Assembly: GCA_032622095.1 (NCBI GenBank)
Contig: CP136061.1
Coordinates: 58,609,301 to 58,673,300, forward strand
Reading direction: 5' to 3'
From: Siphonodentalium dalli
Lineage: Eukaryota > Mollusca > Scaphopoda > Gadilida > Siphonodentaliidae
Length of the DNA stretch: 64,000 nucleotides
Below the pieces are notes generated by a model. It was not told where the DNA came from, searched no databases, and saw only the letters and a program-made list of their open reading frames with translations. Each line of letters begins with the position of its first letter. Within the stretch, counting starts at the first letter, position 1. Of the stretch, positions 1 to 12,440 are shown one piece after another. The translations under genes were made by a program, and so were the position numbers.

Positions 1-742
1 CAGTATACATTGAAATGGTCTATTATTCATTTGCAGGGATATTAAGGATATATCAGCAGACGTCAGCCAGACAAAAAGACAATACAAGTGCAGAATAATT
101 CATATTCATTGGTTGGGAATGTTCAGATAATAATTTCAACAAACTTTGCACAGACATTTAGTATAATGGGAACCTGTGCACCTGCAATTATGAGGTCCAT
201 CTGACATTTTAGTGGGGTTATCTCTTTTTCGAGATTTTGTCCGCACTTGTATTGCTGCATTTTCTGGTCAATTTGTCTTAAAACTTGGCACCGATAGTTT
301 TACCACTGTGCTCCTGCGATTATGAGCTTGATCCAACTTTTTTAGTGGAGTTATCCACCTTTTTTTACTAGTGTTTATACATGTATATAAATTCCTTATT
401 AAAATATTATACATGATGTGATTGCACCTTTTTAGCACTCTATGTCATCTAAGTCATCCAAAACATAAATTTATTTACCTACGAGACAACAGCAATGAAA
501 CGCTGGTAAATTCTGTTCCAGTTGCTGACTACGAGTTATTTTGTAATGGCATTGTGACATGTTTCAGTATCATATAACCTGATATTTGTCGAACCATCAC
601 TCCTGCACGTGAACGTGTTAATTTGGCAATCCTTTATAGCCCAATTTCACTGTCCATTTGGATAGTCCACCGATAGTTGAACATATTATCTGAACATTTC
701 ATAAGGGAACTACTCATCAATCAGTGTTTAGAATAAAAGGGG
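1..742. mobile_element. Interrupted TTAA-type MITE (TATACATTGRAATGGTC family)
   Basis: The left part (about 1-150) carries TATACATTG, ATGGTCTATTATTCATTTG and TTCAGATAATAATTTCAAC. The right part (about 670-742) has the inverted arm TTGAACATATTATCTGAACA and the ACTACTCATCAATCAG end. The middle is unrelated sequence. The left end lies beyond the window. Confidence 0.5.
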
Positions 743-879
743 AGAGTGATAGTCCTATTTCAACATGTAAATTTTTTTAACAAACAATTTTGTCCAAGAT
801 TTTATTCCTACAATTTTTTTCCCAATGTCTAAAAGATAGTGAATATCTTCTTATGAAGTTTTATATAGCTTCCAGGGTA

Positions 880-1500
880 TAAAATAACAAATAAGATTTG
901 AGGACACCTGCTCGGAAAAGCTAGAATTTCTTATCACAAGCTTGGGACAGTTTTAGGGGCTATTTTTAGAACAGAAATCTTACGAAAATGGACGGAGCAT
1001 ACCTGGAGTATATACCAAAAAGGAGAACTCAATCTTGTTAGCAACCTCAATCTAGACAAATTTCACCAGATGTTACCTCAAATTACGCTCAGCTGCATCA
1101 GAAATAAACCACTATATTATGCCTATACAGACAAAAAATATAACCAATATTCAGTTTTATCTGTATGTTATTCACAAACTAGCTACAGTAATGCCCTAAA
1201 TAATCAACTCCTTAACCACAGCAGAATAATGGGTAATTTTTCAGGATTTAGTCGGAAATATGGCTTGTTGCCATTCATCAGAAAGCTCTCAGGAAATTTA
1301 GCTTGTTGCCATTCATCGGAAAGCTCTCAGTGAGAGCTTTCCTATGAATGGCAAAAAGTCATATTTCTGACTAAATCCTGAAAAATTACCCATAATTCTG
1401 CTTGGTTAAGGAGTCGATTATTTAGGGCATTACTGTAGTTGTAGTCTTGATATCGGATTTTATAAAATATAAGTTGTAATTGTGGCCCGGAAGAGATACA
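880..1500. repeat. Interspersed repeat N, split by a TA MITE
   Basis: Shares GGGACAG, TTTTTAGAACAG, GGAGCATA, TATAGACAAA-like and TTGTAATTGTGGCC blocks with 3001-3290 and, more weakly, with 53,390-53,570. The MITE at 1196-1435 is inserted in it. Its nature is unknown; there is no coding potential. Confidence 0.45.
1196..1435. mobile_element. TA-flanked foldback MITE (CAGTAATGCCC family)
   Basis: The arms CAGTAATGCCCTAAATAATC and its complement enclose a near-complete palindrome (GGATTTAGTCGGAAATATGG, GCCATTCATCGGAAAGCTCT). It is flanked by TA on both sides, as in Tc1/mariner or pogo-type non-autonomous elements. No transposase is encoded. Confidence 0.8.
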
Positions 1501-1649
1501 CTTTGATAACATTGTATAGATATTAGCTATGATGAGAAACTTAGCACCTGGAATTATGAGGTTGGGCGGTCTCAATAAGCAGAGGTATCTTAGATATTCT
1601 TAAAAATAACATAGCGTAATCTCTTCCTTACAAATTTTATATAGTTTCT

Positions 1650-2090
1650 GAGTAGGGACCTGCGAATATTTGAGATTCGATTTGATGTCGATATCGGGCA
1701 CCCGATTCGAGATCGATACCGAATCGGTCCGCTGATCCGGATATTTTCGAATCCGTGTTACTTTGTTGTAGTCTCGTTTTTTGCGTCTAGATAACACATG
1801 ACAAATGACATGAAATCACAAAAAGTGAAGCACAAGGTTGCCAAGTTAGCCAATGTAGGTAACTATGAATGTATGCCATTCAGAATAGACATGCATTATG
1901 CAAATTATGTGCTTCGATCATAACCCGTGACGGTGACCAATGGCCGCATATATTTGTAATCTGTATCGACACTACACATATTGTCTACACGGTGTGTGAT
2001 AACTTGATGCGGAACTCAATTGATTACCGTATGTTTAGAACTTCGGATATCCAATTCAGATTATATGAATAAAATTCAATGTCAGCCGCC
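1650..2090. repeat. GATTCGA-type repeat E1
   Basis: Begins TAGGGACCTGCGAATATTTG and continues GATTCGATTTGATGTCGATATC. A long matching copy lies at 14,667-15,045 and a short inverted end at 2,795-2,910 (GATTCGCAGATCCCTA). It is likely a non-autonomous DNA transposon; the termini TAGGGAYCTGCGAAT suggest hAT type, without a clear target duplication. Confidence 0.5.
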
Positions 2091-2794
2091 GTTATGCGTG
2101 ACAAATAGTAGAGTTGAATGAACAGACACTTTAGAACAATCGGTCTATTACGTTCTTAAATGGGCGTCATTATGTGCGACCAGTTATCTGCGACACTGCC
2201 GGCAGAATTCATAGAAATTTCCTATTTTCAGTTTCCCGTGAAATTGAGCGTGCTGCACCAAGTTTCGATCCGTTGAATCTTGTTAATAACATTTAACACT
2301 TGTAATTTATGTCCGTTTTCTGGGACCCCCTCCGTGAAGACAACTACTGTAAATAGGTGTTTGATCTATTGTGAGCTGAAAAGTTTAACAATAACAGTCA
2401 CATATAACTACCATTGGTATCGGACTACAACAATTATATAGCTGAACGGTGTACCCATGTCCATGTGGGTCAAATCTATATTATCTTTATTAAATAATGT
2501 AGACAAATGACTTCATTCCATGGGGTTTATGATACGTTGATTGAACAGTCTTTATGTGTCTTACTGTCACTTCTTGTTTCATGTTCGCCATGACACAGCT
2601 AGATAGAAATTCAATGGAACATATCCCAAACCCTCCATTAGACTGAGAGTGACTTGACTATGTCACCATTTTCATAAAAATAAAATGGAAGTTCCAACTG
2701 ATGTTTATGGAGATTAACATTGTTATATGGTATCTAATGAATTTAGCATTTTTTTGTCATGAGACACTGAAATAAACACTGGTAAACAATGTCA

Positions 2795-2910
2795 ATCACT
2801 GGCTGATTCGATTCGAGATTCGATTCAATGTCGATATCAGGAAGGAGATTCGATATCGAGATTCGATTCGATGCAAAATCCCCGATTCGCAGATCCCTAT
2901 TTCTGAGGTA
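2795..2910. repeat. GATTCGA-type repeat E3, short
   Basis: Rich in GATTCGATTC words, ending CGATTCGCAGATCCCTA, the complement of the start of the copies at 1650 and 14667. Confidence 0.45.
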
Positions 2911-3000
2911 TAATATAATAAATATAAATCGAAGACAACTATCCAGAACACTTTTATCAATTAATATTGATTTTATTTTTATTTTTCTATTATAATACAT

Positions 3001-3290
3001 ACAACCTTTTGGGACAAACAGTTTAACATGCTATTTTTTAGAACAGTAACTTGAGGTGATCTCGCGGAAATGTTTGGAGCATAGCAAGGGGAGAACTTGT
3101 TTGCCCCCTCCATCAATGCCAAAGTAATTTCTAATCAAAGAGATCTTGCCACCAACGCTCGTCTAACAACTTTATTATGCATTTATAGACAAATAATTTA
3201 CTCGCTCATCAGTTTTGTCTGTGCTATGTTTTATTTTCAAAAAATCAGAAAAAAATATGTTGTAATTGTGGCCAGGAAGAGGTCTTTAAT
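3001..3290. repeat. Interspersed repeat N, second copy
   Basis: Matches the repeat at 880-1500: GGGACA, TTTTTAGAACAG, GGAGCATA, TATAGACAAATAATTTACTC, TTGTAATTGTGGCC. No open frame of note. Confidence 0.45.
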
Positions 3291-3299
3291 GTAGTTACT

Positions 3300-4560
3300 C
3301 TATTTGCAAAATAACTGCATATGCAGGATTGAGAAATTTTGGAGTAAAAGGATTTATAACTAATTCCAGTCCAGTCATCATTTCTACAGCATCTTCTGTT
3401 ATGTTCTCACTGTTAATCCAGAGCATCTCTCTCTCTCTCTGCCAGTGTATTATGTGTTGGCTGTTATATCTTCAACAAAAACCTCTGTAAACTTATCTAT
3501 GTGGATAATTGGGTGATTTACTTTTGAACACTTGCAAAATTCCTGTTCCAATTATTCTGGTTTTAGTTTCTTTAGACCAAACCATTAAATTTGTTATCAG
3601 TTTTGGTGCCCCTCCCCTTCCATTGCCTGACTTTAGAGGCACCAATTAGGAGCTTCCGAACCACGTGTGATTAGATTCCTCATTTCATGGAGATAGTTTT
3701 ATATAAATTTGGAGGAAAACCTTGACAAGAAATATTTTTTATAAATTTTGGCACCCCTCTCCCTTCCCATCACTGACTCGAACAGCATGACGCATTTTAG
3801 ACCACACCATTAGACTCCTGATATGTGATAAAATATATATTTTTTTTAAATCATGACTTTGTTGCCCCTCCACTTTCTGTCCCTGGCCTCGACATTGTCA
3901 CTTTAGAAATGTTTAACTGGCAACTGTTGTCACTTTAGAAATGTTTAACTGGCAACTGTTTAATTTCTTCCTAGAAAATTACTTTAAAAGTTACCCTTGT
4001 TAAACCACTTTGGGGGGCCCTAGATAGTCCCCGCTTAATTTATATAGGGGACAGACAGAAGTTCACAAATATAGATATAGAGAAGTGCTGTGATAATTAA
4101 CATAATCAAGAGTATCTTACTATACCATGTATAATCACCTACAGATCCTCCTGGCCTGTGTTGTGGTAATCAACAAATCCCCCTACAATAATCTATATAG
4201 ACTCCCCTATGTAGATAATGGGAATAATTTGTATAAGCTCATTCATTACATGGATGCAAGCCTGCTAAATTCACATACTCTCCCATCCCATTTTGGTCTC
4301 AATTGCAGAACTAATTGTATTAGCTCATTACTCAATCCAATTTTATCAAATTGATCAGCAGTTTCAAAATACATGGTATAATATCGAGAAGAATACTGGT
4401 TCAATTTGCAGAACTGGCCAAGACTATTTGTCGAAAATGAAAAGAAAAATGAAATTCACAAGCTCGTAGCAATTTATAAAAAAAAAGTAGAATGAGAATC
4501 TAGTTATATATTTATTGTGGCTTTAGATAAATTCACTGTCATGTATCACATATTAGATGC
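3300..4560. other. Non-coding stretch with small local repeats
   Basis: No gene is seen. It contains a short CT run at 3427-3441, three diverged units each with GCACCCCT/GCCCCTCC plus a CTGACT/CTGGCCT word (about 3600-3900), and a perfect 34-bp direct duplication around TTAACTGGCAACTG at 3893-3960. Confidence 0.5.
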
Positions 4561-5012
4561 AAGTCTGCAAATAGTGTGTCTGTCATTTGCAGAATGAGTT
4601 CCCCAGAAGGTGAATATAGTTATGCTATCCTGCATGCCAAATCCACCCTCTGTGAACCTCATTCTGCTCAGGCACCAACTGCTATGGGAGACCTATGATC
4701 AGATTGAAGTTCCCCAGTTGCAGTTGATGTTTCACTCATTAGTCACCTCGATTATGCATTTTATCTTTTGCAAATTAGGGGTTACATCATGTTAATTTGT
4801 GACTATGTGAGGCTCAAGCAGAACGAGGTCCCCATAGGGTGAATTTGGTGATGCTAGCCCACTGTGAAACTTTAGAGAGAAGATGAGGCCTAAGCAGAAT
4901 GAGGTCACGGGTGAATTTAGTGATGCTAGCTAGCCTACTGTGCATGATAGCGTCACTAAATTCACTCTGTGGACCTCATTCTGCAAATGACAGACACACT
5001 ATTTGCATGTTT
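4560..5012. mobile_element. Diverged 8-bp-TSD foldback MITE (family B)
   Basis: Ends GCAAATAGTGTGTCTGTCAT / ATGACAGACACACTATTTGC with several inner GCAGAATGAGG / CCTCATTCTGC arms and GGTGAATTTRGTGATGCTA motifs. Older than the copies at 19,321 and 40,990. Confidence 0.6.
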
Positions 5013-5347
5013 GCTAACCACATCTAATCATATAAATTGTGTGGTTTAATTGCACACTTCTCCACATTCCTGACAGAATAATTTATATTTGGATATTCCA
5101 ATACCAGTTATATAATGATATTGGAATATCCCAATATATAGTGATATCAGAATATTCCACTGTCATGCAGAGGGACCACTATCATTGTTGCATAACAGTG
5201 GCATGGGACCCACAAGTGAGTACTATAGGATTGTACTTTTATACTCCTAATAGTGCACTGAACGCTCTAAAAGTACACAAGATGTACAGTAAGAGTACAT
5301 TCTTCATCATTCTCGGGCCACATTAGACTCGTTCACAACACCCTATA

Positions 5348-5521
5348 CAAGCCTGGAAATAGTGTGTCTGACAGTTGCAGAATGAGGTTCCCAGATGGTG
5401 AATTTAGTGACGCTTTCCCCACACAAATTTGGTGATGATAGCCTGCTGTGCTGGGTAGCATAACAAAATTACCCCCTGGGGACCTCATTCTGCAAATGTC
5501 AGACACACTATTTCCAGATTT
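5348..5521. mobile_element. Short family B MITE
   Basis: CAAGCCTGGAAATAGTGTGT at the left and its complement at the right, with one inner palindrome instead of two. Flanking duplication is unclear. Confidence 0.6.
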
Positions 5522-5674
5522 GATGCTATAATGAGAGAGCGAACAACTAATCGTGTATTGCTGATTTACATGTATATAGGAGGAAATTCAATTCACCTCA
5601 CCACCTCCTCTCCCAGAGTTCTTAACCTATATATATATATAGAGATTTATAATAGATTCTTCCACATTTAAAAA

Positions 5675-5905
5675 ATGTATACATTGGAATTATCTATTAT
5701 TCACTTAGAGGGATGTTCAGGTAATAAAAGCAGACAACAGACATTGGATATGATGACCAAAGTGAATAAGATAGACTTTTATCGTTGGAGGAAATTGTTC
5801 AGATAACAAGTTTTGCAAACGACCTATGCATTTGTTGAACTTATTATCTGAACATTTCCTACAGGAATTACTGGTCATGAGTAAAAATAGTATAGAAAGG
5901 ACTAT
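5675..5905. mobile_element. TTAA-type MITE fragment (family D)
   Basis: TATACATTGGAATTATCTAT, the AGGGATGTTCAGGTAATAAA block and the inverted pair AGATAACAAGTTTTGCAAAC / TTGAACTTATTATCTGAACA place it with the copies at 5978 and 31,917. Confidence 0.55.
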
Positions 5906-5977
5906 AGGAAGAAAGCATTCATTATGAATGTTATATTGATTGCATACTTGGTATTGTCTGCATGTCAACATCTCTTG

Positions 5978-6228
5978 TTAACCCTTTCTTTACTAAATGG
6001 ATTCTCCCAGTCAGTTATAAAAGTATACATTGGAATGGTCTAGTATTCATCTGGAGGGATGTTCAGGAAATATTAGACGACAGACAGGCAAAATGATAAT
6101 ATAAGTGCAGAAGGATTCATTTTCATTGGTGGGAAATGTTCAGATAATAAGTTCAACAAATGGCCTATGTGGTCATTAGTTGAACTTCTTATTTGAAAAT
6201 TTCCTATGTGGTGGGTCATAATGCTGAT
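5978..6228. mobile_element. TTAA-type MITE (family D)
   Basis: Begins TTAACCCTTTCTTTACTAAA, then GGATTCTCCCAGTCAG, TATACATTGGAATGGTC and the foldback TTCAGATAATAAGTTCAACA / TGTTGAAC-like arm. The right terminus is eroded. Confidence 0.6.
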
Positions 6229-6398
6229 ATTTGGGGAGATGGGGGGTGGGCAGGAATGCAGCAAATCATTTCATAAAGTTTGGATTTTTTTTTCTGGTTC
6301 CAGGGGTTGGAACGGAGGTGCAGTTGAGTTTGAAATTTATGATTGGAATAATCTCACCCCCCTCACAAATTAAGATCATCCCGTCACGTTCTTGGTGG

Positions 6399-6400
<2 letters not shown>

Positions 6401-6446
<46 letters not shown>

Positions 6447-7426
6447 AAGATGGCAGATCATAATGGTATAAGTCATCCGAATAAGAAAATTTATGAACCC
6501 CTTCACCTGTGCAACTTGTGTACATAACTTTCTTCATATGAATGAACCCTTTATATGGTGCATAGAAAATGTATTATAAAAAATAAAATCCTTCCCCCAA
6601 CCCAATTTATCAAATAAATTTGATGATAATCTGGGTATAATTTTATTTTTGTACCGTATATCATGCGCACCACCTATATCCTGTACGAAATGATCCCATA
6701 GAAATATGCCTATATTTCCTATAGAATTCCAAGATAGGGTTCCTATATATTTTAATAAATTGGGGGGGGGGGGGGGCAAAGATGGCAGATCATAATGGTA
6801 TAAGTCATCCGAATAAGAAAATTTATGAACCCCTTCACCTGTGCAACTTGTGTACATAACTTTCTTCATATGAATGAACCCTTTATATGGTGCATAGAAA
6901 ATGTATTATAAAAAATAAAATCCTTCCCCCAACCCAATTTATCAAATAAATTTGATGATAATCTGGGTATAATTTTATTTTTGTACCGTATATCATGCGC
7001 ACCACCTATATCCTGTACGAAATGATCCCATAGAAATATGCCTATATTTCCTATAGAATTCCAAGATAGGGTTCCTATATATTTTAATAAATTGGGGGGG
7101 GGGGGGGCAAAGATGGCAGATCATAATGGTATAAGTCATCCGAATAAGAAAATTTATGAACCCCTTCACCTGTGCAACTTGTGTACATAACTTTCTTCAT
7201 ATGAATGAACCCTTTATATGGTGCATAGAAAATGTATTATAAAAAATAAAATCCTTCCCCCAACCCAATTTTTCAAATAAATTTGATGATAATCTGGGTA
7301 TAATTTTATTTTTGTACCGTATATCATGCGCACCACCTATATCCCGTACGAAATGATCCCATAGAAATATGCCTATATTTCCTATAGAATTCCAAGATAG
7401 GGTTCCTATATATTTTAATAAATTGG
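6401..7426. repeat. Triplicated 331-bp unit with poly-G junctions
   Basis: Three nearly identical units start at 6445, 6777 and 7108 (period 331-332). Each is preceded by a G run: 44 G (6401-6444), 15 G (6762-6776) and 14 G (7094-7107). Unit 3 differs at about two positions. The open frames inside are shadows of the repeat. Confidence 0.95.
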
Positions 7427-7576
7427 ACATACATGTATCTGTGTAATTAGGCCTGAGTCACTGCACTGAGATCCAACTGTCACCCATGGACTGGAGCTGA
7501 CCAAATGTATTTTCACCCATCCTCATACTTTAAAGTCACACATAATGTTCAACTCCTAATTATATTATATACCAAT

Positions 7577-8130
7577 TCATTTGGAATGAGTAAGAGGAAT
7601 TGAAGGGGTGGCATGGAGAGTTGGCAGCATATGCATGGAAGAGATATGGTGAGAAAGAAGAGGGAATAAGACAATAAAGGGAGAACAGAGACAGATGGTG
7701 ATATGGCAATTAAGAGGGTGAATTAAGAGACCGGGAGATATCAAAGAGCCAAGAAGAGGGATAAGCAAATGGTGGGGGAGAGAGTATTTAGACAGGGAAA
7801 AAAGAAAACAAGAGGCTGAAAATATCAAGCATAAAGAGAAAGATGGGTGAGAAGATGGGAAGAGTCCTAAAAAGAGCGGGGTTCCAGAGAGAAATAGAGA
7901 TGGTGAGTGGTGAACAGTATTAAGAAAGAAAAAAAGCAGACGAGATCAAGGGATACAGTGATCGAGGGAGGGAGGGAGGTAGGGAGAACTAGTTTAATTG
8001 ATAGAGAGATATATGTGGAATCAATGTAGAGAAAATAGAAATAAAACAGACATGAATGGGAGAGTTGGAGAAGAGAAGAAGCCAGGAGCAGGGGAGAGAA
8101 AAGAGCAGTGTTTTGGTGATTGCATGGAGA
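7577..8130. other. Polypurine tract
   Basis: About 550 bp dominated by A and G on the + strand (for example GAGAAAGAAGAGGGAATAAG; GAGGGAGGGAGGGAGG near 7965). No gene is seen. Such strand-biased sequence can adopt triplex (H-DNA) structures. Confidence 0.7.
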
Positions 8131-8198
8131 AAGGTGTGGGGTAGCAGACTTGCAGTGGTGTTGTGGTCACCCACAACTTTGGTCAAAATGTTTAACAG

Positions 8199-8677
8199 TT
8201 AAAGGTACTCAACCCGTAAAGAGGGTCCCCATCTCAACAGATCCCAACAACAACAATCCGATCGGAGGGTCCTATATTACTATTTCTTTGGCTTTGGGGG
8301 TAAAAAATATTTGATTCGAGTCGAGGAACCCATCAAACAAAGCTCAGATTTATTAGATATTGATTTTTGAAATTTGTTATAAACTCGAGATGAGTACTTC
8401 TAACTGCCGTAATCTGCTCTGGATGTGTTCTCCAAATCTATTCAAACAGACAAGGATGGATAACTCTAGAATCAAGTGGTAATTTTAACGCAATTTTGAC
8501 TGAGTTCTGGGCCAGATAGTATTCCCGATAATGAAAAATAATAGATTTCTAAAATCGATATCTAACAAATCTGAGCTTTGATGGGTGACTTCCTCGACTC
8601 GAATCAAATATTTTTGACCCCCGAAGCCATTTGAAATGGTAATTGAGAGGAGTTTTATCGGGTTTGAGTACCTTTAA
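8199..8677. mobile_element. TTAA-flanked element, family F, full length
   Basis: TTAAAGGTACTCAACCCG at the left and GGGTTTGAGTACCTTTAA at the right, with partly inverted interior (GATTCGAGTCGAGGAACCCA against TTCCTCGACTCGAATCAAAT). About 479 bp including both TTAA. A near copy lies at 63,324. No open frame; piggyBac-type target site. Confidence 0.75.
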
Positions 8678-8679
8678 TT

Positions 8680-9150
8680 GGAGCATATTTCGTGACTCAC
8701 ACAACATCAGTTGTAAAATTAGAATGCAATATTGATGGACTGAAATATGGCCATCAGTTGGAAATTTTCCAATTGTAGCTAGGATTATACTGTTAGGGGT
8801 TGGAAATTTGATTTTCCTTGAACAGTCCGAAAAACTTTCAAAGCGTGGTACCAGTTGAAAACAAAATCCAACACAATGGGTGCATTGCATGGGGAGGGGT
8901 TAATATGAATATCTCGGGCTCTGAAATTAATTTTCTTTTGCTATAATGGTTCAAGGGGACAGAGGTTATTTGTGGTGGGGAGTTTAAAATTGTCTTTTGG
9001 CCAAAATTTTCAACAAATAGAATTTCCATACCTGACAACTAAAATATGCTGAAATTATTCTGATAATCTGCTTTACATACTTTACATTTCAAGATATGTG
9101 TGGATTTTGGACCAAACGTTGAGTACCTTAATACTATTTGTTCTATTAAA
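8680..9150. other. Non-coding stretch with GTTGGAAAT repeat words
   Basis: Contains CATCAGTTGGAAATTTTCCA near 8752 and GTTGGAAATTTG, words that recur at 27,950, 41,640 and 49,010. No gene is seen. Confidence 0.4.
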
Positions 9151-9395
9151 GGCCAACTTTATTTTTAAACCTCCAGATCACCTTATATAAAATATGTGCC
9201 ATTTTATATACCATGAAAGAGAAAGCTACAAAACATAATTGTGAACATGTTGTTTTTGTTGAGAAAGCAATGTCTGTTTTGTGCTGAAGTTTCTACACAA
9301 AGTCTATTATTTTCAATGGAAGAGGAATAACTCTATATCTTTAGATATATAGATATTCCCCTTCCATTGAAAATAAACTTTTTGAATTCTGTTGC
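9149..9395. mobile_element. Foldback MITE fragment, family G
   Basis: Shares AAAGGCCAACTTTATTTTTA, CAGATCACCTTATATAAAAT, ATATACCATGAAAGAGAAAG and TCAATGGAAGAGGAATAACT with the copies at 24,342 and 59,682. The right arm is truncated. Confidence 0.5.
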
Positions 9396-9639
9396 ATTAT
9401 GGGAGCCATAATGGGGGAAATGATTTTATGAGGGGGGGGGGGGTGCAAGTTATGATATTTCTTCTATAAATGTAGGTGCACATGCAGTGCTTGGAGTTGG
9501 AAGTGCTCATGCATATTTACAGTGTGATAATAATTATTTACATGGTTCTCATGTCATCTTTATGCTTTCAGAGTTTTTATTTTTTTGAGTGGGTCTGTTG
9601 CAGTTGGAAATTCTAAGTTGACATGCAGAGACGTATAGC

Positions 9640-10200
9640 TTCATCACTGACCCCGGGAGGGGCTTCAGTGCAGTTGGGAAATTTTAATTTGGACGCCCCC
9701 CCCCCCCAACAAGAATCATTTGACCACGTCCCTGAGAGATCACTGACACAGGCGCATGATTGTCGACGTAAATTTATACAACAAAACATTCCCAAAGGAA
9801 ACAAATTATTTATGCATGCAGCTGGAGGAAAAGGGAACGTTTGCACTCTACGGAGATTAGCGAGTCACGTGTCATCAAAAGTGCGCCTGTACTCTAAGTG
9901 CATTCTACTATTTACAATTTTCGCGGGTAACTCGAATTCACGAAAACTGAGCGATAATCGAGCCTTGTTTTTCTTCTATTCATTGCCGAAATCAAATGAC
10001 CTTCTGCGCTTTTCAACTATAAAGTTTGTATCTATGTTTGACCATTGCATCTAAACGTTCGTTTGCCATCATTATACCGAGGATTTAGTTATTGTTCATT
10101 TTGGGCGCGTCAGCCACATGTTCCATAGCCTAATTTCGCGCATTGAGTTACGATGTGCATTTGTATATAAAACGTTGCGACAAAGACCCCATCAGCGTAA
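9640..10200. promoter_or_regulatory. CpG-richer stretch with a TATA-like box
   Basis: Single-copy sequence with raised CpG (GTCGACG, TTCGCGGG, TTTCGCGC) ends with TATATAA at 10164-10170, and a GTAAGT donor-like site lies at 10197. An open frame of 143 codons on + crosses it but matches nothing I know. It could be a promoter for a + strand transcript. Confidence 0.2.
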
Positions 10201-11180
10201 GTTAGCAACTGTATAGTGGCAAGTAGTTATATAGACTGTTATTAAATTTTAATTCCCAGAGAACATGAAGATTCTGACAGCTCATAGTATATTGCTGTAA
10301 AAATTCAGTTTCACTGCGGGCAAGAGGTGAGGAAAAAAGGGAAAATAAAAGCATTTTTTTTTTAGGAAGGATTTATCTCCTTTTAGTACTGTATATTTTT
10401 TGTTGGTTAAGCAAGCTTGAATATAAGCATCCGGTCACGGTCAATGAATGACTGAAATGCCCAATTGACCAGTCCATGTTTGACCTAGCTGTATACATAT
10501 ATGCTTCACTTGTGTATCTGATAATGAAGACAAAGAATGTCTTAACACATGCTTTATTCATGACAAAGTTAGGCACTTTTGACGAAACATCCAATACCGC
10601 TGGGGAGTGCAGTTACATGTTTAACAATTGAACATGTAGCGTGCTTTAAGTTTTCCTACAGTGGATACCGGCCCAGATGCATCAATGACCATGCAGTAGT
10701 TTCGGAATGCGAGGGGATGACATTCTTTTCTTTTATTAGTCAAATGAATTTACTGAACTCGCTTTGGATCGATCGAAGGACAGATTTTCAGTTAATACTA
10801 TAAAAAATAACTAGGCATGCAATTTTGTGACATAAAGTTGACTTCTCAGCAAATCATAGCATGTAATGTTCATGATTTAAATACGGAAAACACCCTCCGA
10901 TCCCCGAATCACAATTTTGCTGACCTAATTTAGGATCATACCTTCCGAATGTACTTCATGTCCCATTCTTTGTTTAAATTTATATTTCTAATGTGTAGTA
11001 ACATATAGCAATTCATTTTCAATATCATTTACTAAAAAAACATCTCCAAATATTAACCCTCTCATCATTTCAGTCACAATATTTGCCAAAATTTCATCCC
11101 CAACTAGTAGTTTGCTAGCTCAACTTGACTGCTCGAGTTTGAACTTTTGCCTTGGGTTAGTATCTGTCGTGCATGTGTGT
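10200..11180. other. Non-coding stretch, nothing recognised
   Basis: No exon with good borders and no repeat shared with the rest of the window were seen. Confidence 0.4.
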
Positions 11181-11815
11181 GTCTCTGTCAACAATTTCCA
11201 TTAGCACAGGCTACATGTCGTGCCTTCCATCGGATGATTATGAACTATATGTCATGTTGACATTGACATATAGATAGGAATGAGATTTTGGAGTCATTCG
11301 GCAAAGAAACATGGTTGCCAGTGCATGGCCATCTTTGATTTCACAATTCAATCCATCAGCACAGATTACAGGCCGTACTGTTTGTCTGATGATTATGAAA
11401 TTTGCCATGGATATTGACATTGACATGTAGATGAGAACGAGTGATTTTGGAAAAAACATAGTATTAAACAATATAAATCTATTAGCATGGGCTACAGGCC
11501 GTACCGTTGGTCTGATGATCATGAAATTTGTCCTGTAGATGGGAACGAGTCATTCGGCAAAAAACATGGCCGTCATTGGCCATCTTGGATTTCAAAATTC
11601 AATCCATTAGCACTGGTTACAGTCCATACTGTTAATCTGATCATCACACACCCTACAGGCCACCTCCCTCATCCGATCATCACCAAACTTCACATGGATA
11701 TTCAGGGTGACCTCTATGGGAGCCATAAATTTTTTCTGAAATTAAAATGCCAGCAGCCATCTTGGATTTCAAATTTGAATCTATCGGTTCTGCAGCCCGC
11801 ATTTACTGGATAATC
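11180..11815. repeat. Repeat M: iterated AACATGGCC / CCATCTTGGAT units
   Basis: Diverged units of about 150-190 bp, each with AACATGG, GGCCATCTTGGATTTCAAAA, ATCCATTAGCACAGG-like, TACAGGCCGTACYGT, ATCATGAAATTTG and GACATGTAGATGGGAACGAG words. The whole class recurs at 12.0, 13.2, 33.1, 50.2, 56.6 and 58.1 kb. The short open frames inside are not conserved genes. Confidence 0.7.
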
Positions 11816-11829
11816 ATAATTGTTTTGAA

Positions 11830-11986
11830 AATGTATTGATTATAATAATGTGATACATTGATGAAAATTAATAGCTCTAAGAGCTCTTTCCATCACTGTA
11901 TCACATTATTATAATCAATAAATTTGAAAAATGATCAAGGAAATATGGGTTGATACAAAAATCGGACTTGGCACTGAAAGGGTTAA
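11830..11986. mobile_element. TTAA MITE (CAGTGCCAAGTCC family), damaged left end
   Basis: Foldback around AGCTCTAAGAGCTC, with ATTGATTATAATAATGTGAT and its complement. The right end CACTGAAAGGGTTAA is intact, the left eroded. Full copy at 16,236. Confidence 0.65.
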
Positions 11987-12009
11987 AGGTAAATTTATAA
12001 GATCACCTC

Positions 12010-12440
12010 TAGATGGGAGGTATCAAATTTAAAAAATATGAAAAACATGGCCTCCGGCAACCATCTTGGATTTGCTCTTTGCATGGCTAAATCCTTTGGC
12101 ACACCCTACATGTACAGACCACGTACATCCGATTGTCACCAATCTGGGTGGCCACTAGATGGAAGCATCAATTTTTTTTTTAATTTCATTGGAAAACATG
12201 GCCATCAGTGGCCATCTTGGATGACTAAATCCTTTGTTACACCCTACACACAACATCCCTTGTCTGATCATGGATAAACTTCACATGGATCTTCAGGATA
12301 ACCAAAAGATCTATATCTATATTTTCCGAATTTGTTAAAAAACATTGCCACTGGCAGCCATCTTGGATTTTACTCTTTGCATTACTAAATCCTTTAGCAC
12401 ACCAACAGACCACATCCCTCATCTGATCTATTCACACTGG
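12010..12440. repeat. Repeat M units
   Basis: Three diverged units with AACATGGCC, CCATCTTGGAT, CTAAATCCTTTGGCACACC and CACATCCCTCATC words. Confidence 0.65.

Noticed and set aside
6231-6527. 98-codon open frame with a poly-Gly run
   Set aside because: It exists only because the G homopolymer is read as glycine; it crosses the repeat junction.
6534-6869. 111-codon minus-strand frame
   Set aside because: Lies inside the triplicated unit and repeats with it; no family recognised.
9623-10054. 143-codon open frame on +
   Set aside because: No known motif, no splice or promoter logic placing its ATG, and it overlaps a competing frame on the other strand. Kept only as a CpG-richer stretch.
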